Source of the DNA: Azohydromonas sediminis
GTDB lineage: Bacteria > Pseudomonadota > Gammaproteobacteria > Burkholderiales > Burkholderiaceae_C
Direction of reading: 5' to 3'
DNA: 64,000 bases
Assembly: GCF_003574675.1 (NCBI RefSeq)
Contig: NZ_QOAZ01000001.1
Span: 124,001-188,000 of the forward strand
Under the pieces are notes generated by a model. That model was not told where the DNA came from, did not search any database, and saw nothing but the letters and a program-made list of their open reading frames with translations. The translations under genes and the position numbers were made by a program. Shown piece by piece: positions 8,860-17,809 of this stretch. The first letter of the stretch is position 1. Every line of letters starts with the position of its first letter.

Positions 8860-9351
8860 TCAGTAGCGGCCGTGCTGCTTGACGATGTAGTTCGTCAGCT
8901 CGCTGGCCTGCACCGCGAGCCGGGTCTGCACCTGGTGCACGGCACGGACGATGTTGCACATCACCGCGTAGACGATGCGCGGATGGCTCTCGATCAGGCC
9001 CTCGAGCGCCTCGCGCTCGAGCACGAGCACGCGCCCGTCACTCGCCGCGACCAGCGACGCGTAGCGCGGCGCACCGTCGAGGAAGCCGAGTTCGTGCACG
9101 AAGTCTCCCGCGTGCAGCGTGACGAGCACCTCCTCGCCGGGTGTCGCGTGCCCCTTCACGACGGCGATCGAGCCCTCGACGATCACGTACAGCCGGTTGT
9201 CCGCGCTGCCTTCGGGTGCCAGTACCTGACCCTTGCTCAGCGCCTGCAGCGACACGCGCTCGGCGAGCACCGCGACCTGCGCGTCGTCGAGCCCGGTTGC
9301 CAGTCTCGAGGCGCGCACGGTGTCGGCGAGGATGGGCGGCGTAGCGTTCAT
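8860..9351 (-). CDS. Cyclic-nucleotide-binding-domain protein without a DNA-binding domain
   Basis: A 163-residue protein with one CRP-type beta-barrel domain (about 20-125; GSIAVVKG, TPGEEVLVTLHAGDFVHELGFLDG) and a short helical tail. The tail of about 40 residues is too short for the winged helix of CRP/FNR proteins and has no helix-turn-helix. It is divergent from the hydrogenase operon across a 322-base gap. It could be a ligand-sensing partner for another protein. Whether it binds cAMP or another ligand is unknown, and a role in hydrogenase control is only suggested by position. Confidence 0.8.
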   Translation of the reverse strand: MNATPPILADTVRASRLATGLDDAQVAVLAERVSLQALSKGQVLAPEGSADNRLYVIVEGSIAVVKGHATPGEEVLVTLHAGDFVHELGFLDGAPRYASLVAASDGRVLVLEREALEGLIESHPRIVYAVMCNIVRAVHQVQTRLAVQASELTNYIVKQHGRY

Positions 9352-9437
9352 GGCGTTCTGCCTGCAGGGTTCGTCGATGGTATGGCCGGCGCGGCCGCGG
9401 CACGGAGAAAACGATAGCCCGGCACGAAGACGGCCGG

Positions 9438-9563
9438 TTGCGCTGCATCAAGCTTCGTGCATTGCAGGCTCCCGCACCGAGCATCCCGGCGCCGCGGCGA
9501 TGCAACGCTCGGGAGCTCGCGTGCGATTTGCGAGCCATCTTCAGCGAACTTGATCCATGTCAG
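9438..9563 (+). promoter_or_regulatory. Two FNR-like boxes upstream of hupS
   Basis: In the 322-base gap between the divergent gene at 9351 and hupS (9674) there are two near matches to TTGA-N6-TCAA: TTGCGCTGCATCAA (9438-9451) and TTGATCCATGTCAG (9550-9563), each with one core mismatch. A weak -10-like GAAACT at 9585-9590 would place the second box near -41.5. No NtrC-type or well-spaced sigma-54 -24/-12 promoter was found. The 5' leader of about 75 bases holds no convincing gene. Confidence 0.4.
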
Positions 9564-9673
9564 AACCGCAGCCTCGTGTAGCGGGAAACTGGTTTTCAGC
9601 TGGAGACGCACCGCGGCGGCACTTGGCAGCGGATGCTCCGCCCCGCTGGGCCGATGATTGCGAGGACACCCCC

Positions 9674-10771
9674 ATGGTCGAGACCTTCTACGAGGTGATG
9701 CGCCGTCAGGGCATCACGCGCCGCAGCTACCTCAAGTTCTGCAGCCTCACCGCGGCGTCGCTGGGTCTCGGCCCCGCGTTCGCGCCGAAGATCGCGCATG
9801 CGCTGGAGACCAAGCCACGCACGCCCGTGCTGTGGCTGCACGGCCTCGAGTGCACCTGCTGCACCGAGGCCTTCATCCGCTCGGCGCACCCGCTGGCCAA
9901 GGACGTGATCCTGTCGATGATCTCGCTCGACTACGACGACACGATCATGGCCGCCGCCGGCCACCAGGCCGAGGCCGCGCTCGAGGAGGTGATGAAGGAG
10001 TACAAGGGCAACTACATCCTGGCGGTGGAAGGTAACCCGCCGCTCGGCCTCGACGGCATGTACTGCATGCCCGGCGGCCGCCCGTTCGCCGAGAAGCTCA
10101 AGCACGTCGCGAAGGACGCGATGGCCGTCATCGCCTGGGGCTCGTGCGCGTCGTGGGGCTGCGTGCAGGCCGCCAAGCCGAACCCGACGACCGCGGTGCC
10201 GATCAACAAGGTGATCACCGACAAGCCGATCATCAAGGTGCCGGGCTGCCCGCCGATCCCCGAGGTGATGACGGCCGTCGTCACCTTCCTCGCGACCTTC
10301 GGCCGCGTGCCCGAGCTCGACCGCCAGGGCCGCCCGAAGATGTTCTACAGCCAGCGCATCCACGACAAGTGCTACCGCCGGCCGCACTTCGACGCCGGCC
10401 AGTTCGTCGAGAAGTGGGACGACGAAGGCGCCAAGGCCGGCTACTGCCTGTACAAGGTCGGCTGCAAAGGCCCGACAACCTACAACGCGTGCTCGACGAC
10501 ACGCTGGAACGAGGGCGTGTCGTTCCCGATCGCCTCGGGCCACGGCTGCATCGGCTGCAGTGAAGACGGTTTCTGGGACAAGGGCTCGTTCTACGACCGC
10601 CTGACCCACATCACCGACTTCGGCGTCGAAGCCAACGCCGACAAGGTCGGCTTCGCCGTCGCGGGCGTCACCGGCGCCGCCGTCGCCGCGCACGCCGCCG
10701 TCAGCGCGATCCAGCGCGCCGCCAGCCGCAACAAGACCCAGGCCGACGGCGCGGCCAAGGTGGAGAACTGA
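9674..10771 (+). CDS. hupS: Uptake [NiFe]-hydrogenase small subunit, O2-tolerant type
   Basis: The 365-residue electron-transfer subunit of a group 1 membrane-bound hydrogenase. A Tat signal (RRSYLKFC, residues 16-23) with cleavage near residue 43 sends the folded dimer to the periplasm. The proximal cluster site ECTCC has C60, C62 and C63, and a further cysteine lies at about residue 163 (DGMYC). By homology these include the two extra cysteines (C19 and C120 of the mature C. necator protein) that make the [4Fe-3S] cluster of O2-tolerant enzymes. A C-terminal hydrophobic helix ([15 protein letters not shown]) anchors it to the membrane. The start at 9674 has a GAGG site; a longer frame upstream adds unrelated sequence. 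It lies two bases from hupL. Confidence 0.96.
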   Translation: MVETFYEVMRRQGITRRSYLKFCSLTAASLGLGPAFAPKIAHALETKPRTPVLWLHGLECTCCTEAFIRSAHPLAKDVILSMISLDYDDTIMAAAGHQAEAALEEVMKEYKGNYILAVEGNPPLGLDGMYCMPGGRPFAEKLKHVAKDAMAVIAWGSCASWGCVQAAKPNPTTAVPINKVITDKPIIKVPGCPPIPEVMTAVVTFLATFGRVPELDRQGRPKMFYSQRIHDKCYRRPHFDAGQFVEKWDDEGAKAGYCLYKVGCKGPTTYNACSTTRWNEGVSFPIASGHGCIGCSEDGFWDKGSFYDRLTHITDFGVEANADKVGFAVAGVTGAAVAAHAAVSAIQRAASRNKTQADGAAKVEN

Positions 10772-10773
10772 TC

Positions 10774-12567
10774 ATGGCCGTCATCGAAACCCAAGGCTTC
10801 AAGCTCGACAACTCGGGCAAGCGCGTCGTCGTCGACCCGATCACGCGCATCGAGGGCCACCTGCGTGTCGAGGTCAATCTCGACGACAAGAACGTGATCC
10901 GCAACGCCGTGTCGACCGGCACGATGTGGCGCGGGCTCGAAGTCATCCTCAAGGGCCGCGACCCGCGCGACGCCTGGGCCTTCGTCGAGCGCATCTGCGG
11001 CGTGTGCACCGGCGTGCATGCGCTGGCGTCGGTACGCTGTGTCGAGGACGCACTGAAGATCAAGATCCCCGACAACGCGAACATCATCCGCAACCTGATG
11101 CACGCGACGCTGTACGCGCAGGACCATCTGGTGCACTTCTACCACCTGCACGCGCTCGACTGGGTCGACGTCGTCAGCGCACTGAGCGCCGATCCGAAGA
11201 AGACGAGCGAGTTGGCGCAGTCGATCAGCAGCCATCCGCTGTCGTCGCCGGGCTACTTCCGCGACCTGCAGACCCGGCTGAAGAAGTTCGTCGACAGCGG
11301 CCAGCTCGGGCCGTTCCGCAACGGCTACTGGGGCCACCCGGCCTACAAGCTGCCGCCCGAGGCCAACCTGATGGCGGTGGCGCACTACCTCGAGGCACTC
11401 GACTTCCAGAAGGAGATCGTCAAGATCCAGACCATCTTCGGCGGCAAGAACCCGCACCCGAACTGGCTGGTCGGCGGCGTGCCGTGCTCGATCAACCTCG
11501 AAGCCACGGGCGCGGTCGGCGCGATCAACAAGGAGCGCCTGAACATGGTGTCGAAGATCATCGACGACACCATCGCCTTCATCGACAACGTCTACATCCC
11601 CGACCTTCTGGCGATCGCGTCGTTCTACAAGGACTGGGGCGCGATCGGCGGCGGCATCTCGAGCCAGAACCTGCTGTGCTACGGCGAATTCCCCGACATC
11701 GCCAACGACGACAGCAACAAGAGCCTGCTGATGCCGCGCGGGGCCATCGTCGGCGGCAACCTGAAGGACATCCAGGAAGTCAGCCTGCACGACCGCCAGC
11801 AGATCCAGGAGTTCGTCGACCACAGCTGGTACAAGTACGCCGAGGCGGGCAAGGGCCTGCACCCGTACGACGGCGTGACCGATGCGCACTTCGAACTCGG
11901 CGCCGGCACCAAGGGCACGAAGACGGCGATCGACCAGCTCGACGAGAGCGCGAAGTACTCTTGGGTGAAGTCGCCGCGCTGGCGCGGCCACCCGATGGAA
12001 GTCGGCCCGCTGGCGCGCTACGTGATGGGCTACGCGATGGGCATTCCCGACTTCAAGGAGCCGGTCGAGATGGTGCTCAAGACGCTCGACGTGCCCGTCA
12101 CCGCGCTGTTCTCCACGCTCGGACGCACGGCAGCGCGCGGCCTGGAGTGCAGCTGGGCAGCGCACAAGATGCGCTACTTCTTCGACAAGCTGATGGCCAA
12201 CCTGAAGGCCGGCAACTTCGCCACCGCCAACGTCGACAGCTGGGAGCCGCGCACCTGGCCTGCCACCGCGCAGGGCGCCGGCTACTGCGAGGCACCGCGC
12301 GGCGCGCTCGGACACTGGATCAAGATCAAGGACACCAGGATCGACAACTACCAGTGCATCGTGCCGACGACGTGGAACGCCAGCCCGCGCGACGGTAAGA
12401 ACCAGATCGGCGCGTACGAGGCCTCGCTGCTGAACACGGCGATGGCCAAGCCCGACGAGCCGCTGGAGATCCTGCGCACCATCCACAGCTTCGACCCGTG
12501 CCTGGCGTGCGCGACGCACGTCGTTTCGCCAGCCGGTGACGAGATCACGCGCGTGACCGTGCGCTGA
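10774..12567 (+). CDS. hupL: Uptake [NiFe]-hydrogenase large subunit
   Basis: The 597-residue catalytic subunit that oxidises H2 at a Ni-Fe(CN)2(CO) centre. The four nickel ligands are in RICGVC (C75, C78) and DPCLACATH (C576, C579), with H582 before the maturation cleavage site. A 15-residue tail (V583 to R597) should be removed by HupD after nickel insertion. Length and motifs are normal for group 1 enzymes. It has no signal peptide and is carried across the membrane with HupS. Low-oxygen control, if any, would come from the region upstream of hupS. Confidence 0.97.
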   Translation: MAVIETQGFKLDNSGKRVVVDPITRIEGHLRVEVNLDDKNVIRNAVSTGTMWRGLEVILKGRDPRDAWAFVERICGVCTGVHALASVRCVEDALKIKIPDNANIIRNLMHATLYAQDHLVHFYHLHALDWVDVVSALSADPKKTSELAQSISSHPLSSPGYFRDLQTRLKKFVDSGQLGPFRNGYWGHPAYKLPPEANLMAVAHYLEALDFQKEIVKIQTIFGGKNPHPNWLVGGVPCSINLEATGAVGAINKERLNMVSKIIDDTIAFIDNVYIPDLLAIASFYKDWGAIGGGISSQNLLCYGEFPDIANDDSNKSLLMPRGAIVGGNLKDIQEVSLHDRQQIQEFVDHSWYKYAEAGKGLHPYDGVTDAHFELGAGTKGTKTAIDQLDESAKYSWVKSPRWRGHPMEVGPLARYVMGYAMGIPDFKEPVEMVLKTLDVPVTALFSTLGRTAARGLECSWAAHKMRYFFDKLMANLKAGNFATANVDSWEPRTWPATAQGAGYCEAPRGALGHWIKIKDTRIDNYQCIVPTTWNASPRDGKNQIGAYEASLLNTAMAKPDEPLEILRTIHSFDPCLACATHVVSPAGDEITRVTVR

Positions 12568-12584
12568 AGCCGAGGCACACCATC

Positions 12585-13271
12585 ATGAACACCGCCACCC
12601 ACGGGCAACTGTTCCCGGTCTACGTCTGGCAGGTCCCGGTGCGCATCTGGCACTGGGGCATGGCCCTCGCGATGGTCGTGCTCGCCGTCACCGGCTACCT
12701 GATCGGCTCGCCGCCGCCGTCGGTCGGCGGCGAGGCCAGCGACCATTTCTGGTTCGGCTACATCCGCTTCGCGCACTTCGCCGCCGGCTACGTGTTCGCC
12801 ATCCTGTTCGCGCTGCGCGTGCTGTGGGTGTTCGTCGGCAACCGCTTCGCGCGCGAGATCTTCCTCGTGTCGCTGCACATGCTCAAGCCGTCCTGGTGGT
12901 CGGGGCTGATCGACCAGACCAAGTACTACCTGTTCCTGAAATCGAAGGCCCGAGCCTGGCAGGGCCACAACCCGCTCGCGATGGCGGCGATGTTCTTCAT
13001 GTACGTGCTCGGCACCGTATTCATGATCGTCACCGGCTTCGCGCTGTACGGCGAGGGCACCGGGATGGACAGCTGGGCCCACCAGTATTTCTCCTCGTGG
13101 GTGCTGCCGCTGCTCGGCTACAGCATGAACGTGCACACGCTGCACCACCTGGGCATGTGGTACCTGCTCGTGTTCACGATCGTGCACCTGTACATGGTGG
13201 TCCGCGAGGACATCTGCTCGGGCGAGACCGTGATCAGCACGATGGTCAACGGCTGGCGGGTCGAGAAGTGA
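12585..13271 (+). CDS. hupC: Ni/Fe-hydrogenase b-type cytochrome subunit
   Basis: A 228-residue membrane cytochrome b (HupC/HoxZ) that anchors HupSL and passes electrons from H2 to the quinone pool. Four hydrophobic segments and conserved histidines are visible: VRIWHWGMA near the N-terminus, FAHFAAGYV, and MNVHTLHHLGMW with IVHLYMVVRED near the end, which supply the haem ligands. It starts 17 bases after hupL. A menaquinone or ubiquinone partner is possible; menA and ubiE-type genes close the same run. Confidence 0.95.
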   Translation: MNTATHGQLFPVYVWQVPVRIWHWGMALAMVVLAVTGYLIGSPPPSVGGEASDHFWFGYIRFAHFAAGYVFAILFALRVLWVFVGNRFAREIFLVSLHMLKPSWWSGLIDQTKYYLFLKSKARAWQGHNPLAMAAMFFMYVLGTVFMIVTGFALYGEGTGMDSWAHQYFSSWVLPLLGYSMNVHTLHHLGMWYLLVFTIVHLYMVVREDICSGETVISTMVNGWRVEK

Positions 13272-13273
13272 GC

Positions 13274-13909
13274 ATGGCGGGCACTTGCGATGCCGAGCCG
13301 GTGCTGGTGCTGGGCATCGGCAACCTGCTGTGGGCCGACGAAGGCTTCGGCGTGCGCGCCCTCGAGGCCCTGCACCGCGACGTCGAACTGCCCGGGCATG
13401 TCCGGCTCGTCGACGGCGGCACGCAGGGCATCTACCTGCTCGACGAGGTCTGCTCGGCGCCGCGGGTGCTGGTGTTCGACGCGATCGACTACGGGCTCGA
13501 GCCCGGCGCGCTGCGCGTGCTGCGCGACAACGCCATACCGGTGTGGACCGACCAGGCGATGAGCCTGCACCAGGCCACCTTCCAGGAACTGCTTGCGCTG
13601 GCCCGGCTGCGCGACCGCTTTCCGCGCCGCATCACGCTGATCGGCGTGCAGCCGGCGGTGCTCGACGACCTCGGCGGCAGCCTCAGCCCGCTGGTGCGCG
13701 AACGCGTCGACGAAGCCGTCGCGCTGGCCGTCGACGAATTGCGCGCCTGGGGCGTCGACGTGCGCGCGCGCGAGACCCCGCCGCCCGAACCGCTGCACGC
13801 GCAGTCGCTGGCGATTGGCGCATACGAAGACGGGCGCCCGTCTGCGCTCGACGCCTGCCGCTACGGCGACGCGCGCTTTCTCGGCGCGCGGTCGGAAGGG
13901 GCGCGCTGA
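13274..13909 (+). CDS. hupD: Hydrogenase maturation endopeptidase
   Basis: A 211-residue metal-dependent protease of the HybD/HoxM family that cuts the C-terminal tail of HupL after nickel insertion. VLGIGNLLWADEGFGVR at the N-terminus, the acidic FDAIDYG and the histidine in MSLHQATF correspond to the nickel-sensing ligands of the family. It starts two bases after the hupC stop and overlaps hupF by one base (TGATG). Confidence 0.94.
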   Translation: MAGTCDAEPVLVLGIGNLLWADEGFGVRALEALHRDVELPGHVRLVDGGTQGIYLLDEVCSAPRVLVFDAIDYGLEPGALRVLRDNAIPVWTDQAMSLHQATFQELLALARLRDRFPRRITLIGVQPAVLDDLGGSLSPLVRERVDEAVALAVDELRAWGVDVRARETPPPEPLHAQSLAIGAYEDGRPSALDACRYGDARFLGARSEGAR

Positions 13910-14214
13910 TGTGCATCGGCGCACCGCTGCAGGTCGTCGCCTGCGACGGCACCCGTGCCTGGTGCGAAGCCGACGGGCAGCGCGAACTCATCGACATGCT
14001 CCTGGTCGGCGAGCAGCCGCCCGGCACCTGGGTGCTCGCCTTCCACGGCGCCGCGCGCCAGGTGCTCGACGCCGACGAGGCTGCAGCCGTGCGTGCCGGC
14101 CGGCGGGCAATGGCCGCGGTGTTCGACGGCGCCGCCGACGTCGACGACTTCTTTGCCGACCTGGTCGGCCGCGTGCCGACGCTGCCGGCGCACCTGCTCG
14201 AGGACCAACGATGA
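13909..14214 (+). CDS. hupF: HypC/HupF-family hydrogenase chaperone
   Basis: A 101-residue paralogue of HypC with the N-terminal MCIGAPLQV, whose Cys2 is needed to bind the hydrogenase precursor. The family partner of this gene in C. necator is HoxL, a chaperone specific to the membrane-bound hydrogenase large subunit. It is distinct from the general hypC at 21155, which has the shorter typical sequence. Its stop overlaps the start of hupG (ATGA). Confidence 0.9.
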   Translation: MCIGAPLQVVACDGTRAWCEADGQRELIDMLLVGEQPPGTWVLAFHGAARQVLDADEAAAVRAGRRAMAAVFDGAADVDDFFADLVGRVPTLPAHLLEDQR

Positions 14215-14675
14215 GTGCCGCCACCCTGACCACCCCGCCCGCGCTGCATCCGCTGCTCGAGCGGCTGTGCCGCGAAACCCGCGCCGTGCTGCTCGACACG
14301 TCCGGCCTCGACGCCTGGGCAGCGCAGCCGGGCGTGTCGATGCTCGTGTTCGCCGAGGAGCCGGCGCGCCTGAAGGAAACCCTCGACATCGCGGTCGTCG
14401 TGCCCGAGCTGTACGGCGCTTTCGGCCGCGCATTCCGCGTCGGCCTGCTGCTGGCCGATGACGCGCGCGCCGTCGCGCCGCGCTACGGCTTCGCGCGCTG
14501 GCCGGCGTTCGTGATGCTGCGCGATGGCCAGTACCTCGGGGCCGTCGACGGCATCCGCGACTGGGACGTCTACGTCGCCGAGGTCGAGCGCCTGCTGCAG
14601 TCCGCACCGACGCGGCCGCCGAGCGTCGGCATCCGTGTCACCGCGGCCGGCGGTTCTGCCGCCGGCTGTCACTGA
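14211..14675 (+). CDS. hupG: HupG/HoxO thioredoxin-like hydrogenase assembly protein
   Basis: A 154-residue protein of the HyaE/HoxO/HupG family. These have a thioredoxin fold without the redox CxxC and act as chaperones for the Tat-exported small subunit. The segment RYGFARWPAFVMLRDGQYLG resembles the thioredoxin cis-Pro region, and no catalytic cysteine pair is present. Its place between hupF and hupH matches the C. necator order (hoxL-hoxO-hoxQ). Confidence 0.87.
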   Translation: MSAATLTTPPALHPLLERLCRETRAVLLDTSGLDAWAAQPGVSMLVFAEEPARLKETLDIAVVVPELYGAFGRAFRVGLLLADDARAVAPRYGFARWPAFVMLRDGQYLGAVDGIRDWDVYVAEVERLLQSAPTRPPSVGIRVTAAGGSAAGCH

Positions 14676-14712
14676 GCGGCGACCCGCCGCCCACCCCCGA
14701 CAGGAGCCCCCG

Positions 14713-15567
14713 ATGCGTGCCGTCCCGATTCCGATCCGCAGCGCCGACGCCGAACCCGACGACACGCTCGACTACATGCCGATGCCGCGCGAGATGAACA
14801 CGTTCGAGATGCCACGCGTGCCCGATCCCGGCCCCGGCACCGACGTCGCGGGCGCGCGCGACGTGCTCGAGGCGTTCGTCGCCCACCTCGACCGCTGGCT
14901 CGCCGAGGGCGGCGACGCGCCGGCGGTCGACCTCGCCGGCCTCGCGCCCGACGCGCTGCGCGTGCTCAACGAGACGCTCGGCGAAGGCGAGGTCGCAGCG
15001 ATCGTCGACGCCGCGCAGTCGATCCGGATCCAGGAGACGGTGTTCTGCGGCGTGTGGCGCGAGCAGCACGTGGTCCAGGGCCGGGTCGTACACGACTACC
15101 TGCTCGCCGCGCCGGTGCCGCCGGTCGTCGTGCAGCGCGCCGCCGAGCACGCGTCAGCGCAACTGCGCGAGCTGCCGCTGCCGGCCGGCGCGATGAACGT
15201 GCCGGCGCTGCTGCACGAACTGCAGCATGCGGTCGACTGCAGCGCACCCGGCGTGCCGGCGCACGTGATCAACCTGTCGCTGCTGCCGTTGTCCCCCGAG
15301 GACAACGCACACCTCGACGCCCTGCTCGACGGTGGCTCGGTCGTGCTGCTGTCACGCGGCTTCGGCAACTGCCGCATCAGCAGTACCGCGGTGCGCAACG
15401 TCTGGCGCGTGCAGTACTTCAACAACATGCAGACGCTGATCCTGAACACGGTCGAAGTCGTCGACGTGCCGGCCGTCGCCGTCGCCTCGCGCGAGGACCT
15501 CGTCGAGGCGCGTGCACGCCTCGACGAGCTCGTGCAATGGATGAGCGATTCGATCGCCGCCGCCTGA
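14713..15567 (+). CDS. hupH: HupH/HoxQ hydrogenase expression/formation protein
   Basis: A 284-residue HyaF/HupH/HoxQ family protein. The conserved blocks are MPREMNTFEMP near the start and a C-terminal region with LPLSPEDNAHLDALL, SRGFGNCRISST and VWRVQYFNNM. Family members assist small-subunit maturation in O2-tolerant hydrogenases together with HupG. A GGAG ribosome site precedes the ATG. The operon position is normal. Confidence 0.92.
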   Translation: MRAVPIPIRSADAEPDDTLDYMPMPREMNTFEMPRVPDPGPGTDVAGARDVLEAFVAHLDRWLAEGGDAPAVDLAGLAPDALRVLNETLGEGEVAAIVDAAQSIRIQETVFCGVWREQHVVQGRVVHDYLLAAPVPPVVVQRAAEHASAQLRELPLPAGAMNVPALLHELQHAVDCSAPGVPAHVINLSLLPLSPEDNAHLDALLDGGSVVLLSRGFGNCRISSTAVRNVWRVQYFNNMQTLILNTVEVVDVPAVAVASREDLVEARARLDELVQWMSDSIAAA

Positions 15568-15585
15568 GGCGCCGAGGTTCCGACG

Positions 15586-15801
15586 ATGAGTGACGTTGCA
15601 CCTACCTCCACGGGCCGCCACGGCGAAATCGGCCCGACGACCCGGCTCGAGTGCAAGGTCTGCTGGACCGTCTACGACCCCGCGGTCGGTGACCCCGTCT
15701 GGCAGATCCCTCCCGGCACGCCGTTCACCGAGTTGCCGCCGCACTGGACGTGCCCGAACTGCTCGTGCGAGAAGCAGCACTTCCTCGTGCTCGATGACTG
15801 A
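15586..15801 (+). CDS. hupI: Hydrogenase-associated rubredoxin
   Basis: A 71-residue rubredoxin with two knuckles, CKVCWTVYD (near residue 24) and CPNCSCEK (near residue 57), binding one iron. HupI/HoxR proteins are needed for correct assembly of the small subunit and its special cluster under air. It overlaps hupJ by eight bases, so the two are probably translated together. Confidence 0.95.
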   Translation: MSDVAPTSTGRHGEIGPTTRLECKVCWTVYDPAVGDPVWQIPPGTPFTELPPHWTCPNCSCEKQHFLVLDD

Positions 15802-16330
15802 CGCCGACGCGACGGCCGCCGTCTGCCTGCCGTGTCCGGCGACGCGGCTGGAAGCGCGCTTTCGCGCCATCGCGCGCGACGCGATGCGTGACCTGCCGAC
15901 GGTGAACCCGGCCCTCGACGTCGCCGCGCTCGGATTCCAGCCCTGGCAGGCACACTGGCTGGGTGTGCTCGTCACCCCCTGGTTCATGAACCTGTGGTTG
16001 ATGCCACGCGACGTCTCGCGGTGGCATCCGATCGGCGAGCGCGAGGTGCGCGAGTACGTGTTTCCCGCCGGCGTGTTCGAGTTCATCGGCGGGCGCGACG
16101 CCGAGCTGGGCGACTACCAGGCCTGCTCGCTGTTTTCGCCGATGTTCGAGTTCGCCGATGCCGCCGCTGCGCACGCGACCGCACGCGCCGCGCTCGATGC
16201 GCTGTTCGATGCGTCGTTGCGCGCCGTGGACGCGGTGCCGCACGCTCCCGACGCTGCACGCACCACCCGCACGGCCGGCCACGGGCCGACCTCGATGAGC
16301 AAGCGCGACTTCCTGTTCGGCCGCCGGTGA
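15794..16330 (+). CDS. hupJ: HupJ/HoxT hydrogenase assembly chaperone (HybE-like)
   Basis: A 178-residue protein with the HybE-type domain: NPALDVAALGF, LGVLVTPWFMNLWLMP and FPAGVFEFIGGRDAELGDYQACSLFSPMFEF. In related operons it protects the small subunit during maturation. The ATG at 15794 lies inside the end of hupI. The C-terminal DFLFGRR follows a Thr/Ala-rich linker. Confidence 0.9.
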   Translation: MTDADATAAVCLPCPATRLEARFRAIARDAMRDLPTVNPALDVAALGFQPWQAHWLGVLVTPWFMNLWLMPRDVSRWHPIGEREVREYVFPAGVFEFIGGRDAELGDYQACSLFSPMFEFADAAAAHATARAALDALFDASLRAVDAVPHAPDAARTTRTAGHGPTSMSKRDFLFGRR

Positions 16331-16337
16331 TCCCCCG

Positions 16338-17459
16338 ATGGCGATCGAAGGTGCGCTGCACGTCAGCCTGCAGGTCGCGCACGCCACGGTGGCGAGCGTT
16401 CGCGTGCGCTCGACGCGGCCCGACGTCGCGCGCACGCTGCTCGTCGGGCGCACGCGCGCCCAAGTGGCGGCCGCCGTGCCGCTGCTGTTCTCGATCTGCG
16501 GCCGCTCGCAGGCTGCGGCGAGCGCCCTGGCCTGCGCTGCGGCGGTCGACGGTACGGTCGGGCTGGCGGGACTCGCGTCGGCGCGCGCCGCCGTGGCCGC
16601 CGAGATGCTGCGCGAAGCCGCCTGGCGCACGCTGCTCGACATGCCGCGCGCGATCGGCGAATCGCCGCACGACGACGCCGTCGCCGCCGCACGCCGCGCG
16701 CTCGCGCCGGCCGACGGCGGCGCGCGCCACGCCCTCGCGCGTGCCGCGTTCGGCGTCGATGCGGCCGCATTCCTCGCCCTCGACGACGTCGACGCCTTCG
16801 AGCGCTGGTGCGACCGTGGCGCGACGGCCGCGGCACGCTTCGTGCGCGACCTTCGCCGCGACGCCGACGCGCCGCACGCGCGCGCGCCACGTCCCGGCGC
16901 CGCGACTGAGGGTGACGCCGTACCATGGCTCGCGGGCTGCGATGTGCCAGCGGCGCTGCCCGCGCTCGTCGCGTCGCTCGAACGCGAGCCCGACTTCGCG
17001 CAGTGCCCCCACTGGGACGGCTCGGCCGCAGAGACGGGGGCGCTCGCGCGCCAGCGCGGCGATGCGCTGGTGCAGGCGGTGCTCGCGCGCGACGCCGGCT
17101 GCCTTCGCGCGCGCTTCGTGGCGCGCCTGCGCGAGCTCGCCCGGCTGCTCGCCGGCGACTTCGAGCCGGACGTCGGCGTGCGCGCGCTCGGAGACGGCGC
17201 CGCGGTGGCGTGGGTCGACAACGCGCGCGGCGTCCTGCTGCATCGCGTGCAAGTCGACGCGGCGCGCGACGATGCGCGCGTCGCGGGCTACACGATCGTC
17301 GCGCCCACCGAGTGGAACTTCCACCCCGAAGGCGCCCTCGTGCGCGCCCTCGTCGGAAGCCCTGTCGCCGACCCCGATGTCCTGCGGCGGCGCGCGACGC
17401 GTCTGATACATTCCCTCGACCCCTGTGTGGCCTGCGAGGTCACGATCGACGATGCATGA
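16338..17459 (+). CDS. hupK: HupK/HoxV, degenerate large-subunit-like maturation scaffold
   Basis: A 373-residue protein distantly related to the hydrogenase large subunit. Near residue 52 it keeps a single cysteine from the L1 motif (SICGRSQ, where HupL has RICGVC), and at the C-terminus an L2-like DPCVACEV. It should not be catalytic. HoxV of C. necator is thought to be a platform for transfer of the Fe(CN)2CO unit. It has no cleavable tail after the L2-like motif beyond six residues. It overlaps hypA by eight bases. Confidence 0.88.
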   Translation: MAIEGALHVSLQVAHATVASVRVRSTRPDVARTLLVGRTRAQVAAAVPLLFSICGRSQAAASALACAAAVDGTVGLAGLASARAAVAAEMLREAAWRTLLDMPRAIGESPHDDAVAAARRALAPADGGARHALARAAFGVDAAAFLALDDVDAFERWCDRGATAAARFVRDLRRDADAPHARAPRPGAATEGDAVPWLAGCDVPAALPALVASLEREPDFAQCPHWDGSAAETGALARQRGDALVQAVLARDAGCLRARFVARLRELARLLAGDFEPDVGVRALGDGAAVAWVDNARGVLLHRVQVDAARDDARVAGYTIVAPTEWNFHPEGALVRALVGSPVADPDVLRRRATRLIHSLDPCVACEVTIDDA

Positions 17460-17793
17460 GATGTCCCTGGCCGAGAGCGTGCGCGAGATCGTCGAGGACA
17501 CCGCCCGCGCCCATGGAGGGTCGCGCGTCGGCCGTGTGCGCCTGGAGATCGGTCGCCTGTCGCAGGTCGAGGTCGAGGCGATGCGCTTCGCCTTCGACGT
17601 CGTGATGCGAGGCTCGATGGCCGACGGCGCCGCGCTCGAGATCGTCGAAACGCCCGGCACTGCGTGGTGCATGCGGTGCTCACAGGCGGTCGAGATCGCG
17701 CAGCGCGGCGACGCCTGTCCGTCGTGCGGCAGCTGGCAGCTGCAAGTCACCGGCGGCGACCGCATGCGCGTGATCGACCTCGAAATCGCCTAA
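17452..17793 (+). CDS. hypA: Nickel metallochaperone HypA
   Basis: A 113-residue nickel-insertion protein. The N-terminal MHEMS supplies the nickel ligands (amino group and His2), and two CxxC pairs, C73/C76 and C89/C92, form the structural zinc site. It works with HypB to load nickel into the HupL precursor. The start at 17452 overlaps the end of hupK. Confidence 0.96.
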   Translation: MHEMSLAESVREIVEDTARAHGGSRVGRVRLEIGRLSQVEVEAMRFAFDVVMRGSMADGAALEIVETPGTAWCMRCSQAVEIAQRGDACPSCGSWQLQVTGGDRMRVIDLEIA

Positions 17794-17809
17794 CCTTCGG
17801 AGAACCAGC

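Noticed and set aside
9600-9673. Sigma-54 promoter upstream of hupS (TTGGCAGCGGATGC)
   Set aside because: The GG and GC doublets are eight bases apart instead of ten, so it does not fit the -24/-12 rule.
9557-9673. N-terminal extension of HupS from an upstream ATG
   Set aside because: The extension is unlike the family and would put the Tat signal far from the N-terminus; ATG 9674 has a ribosome site.
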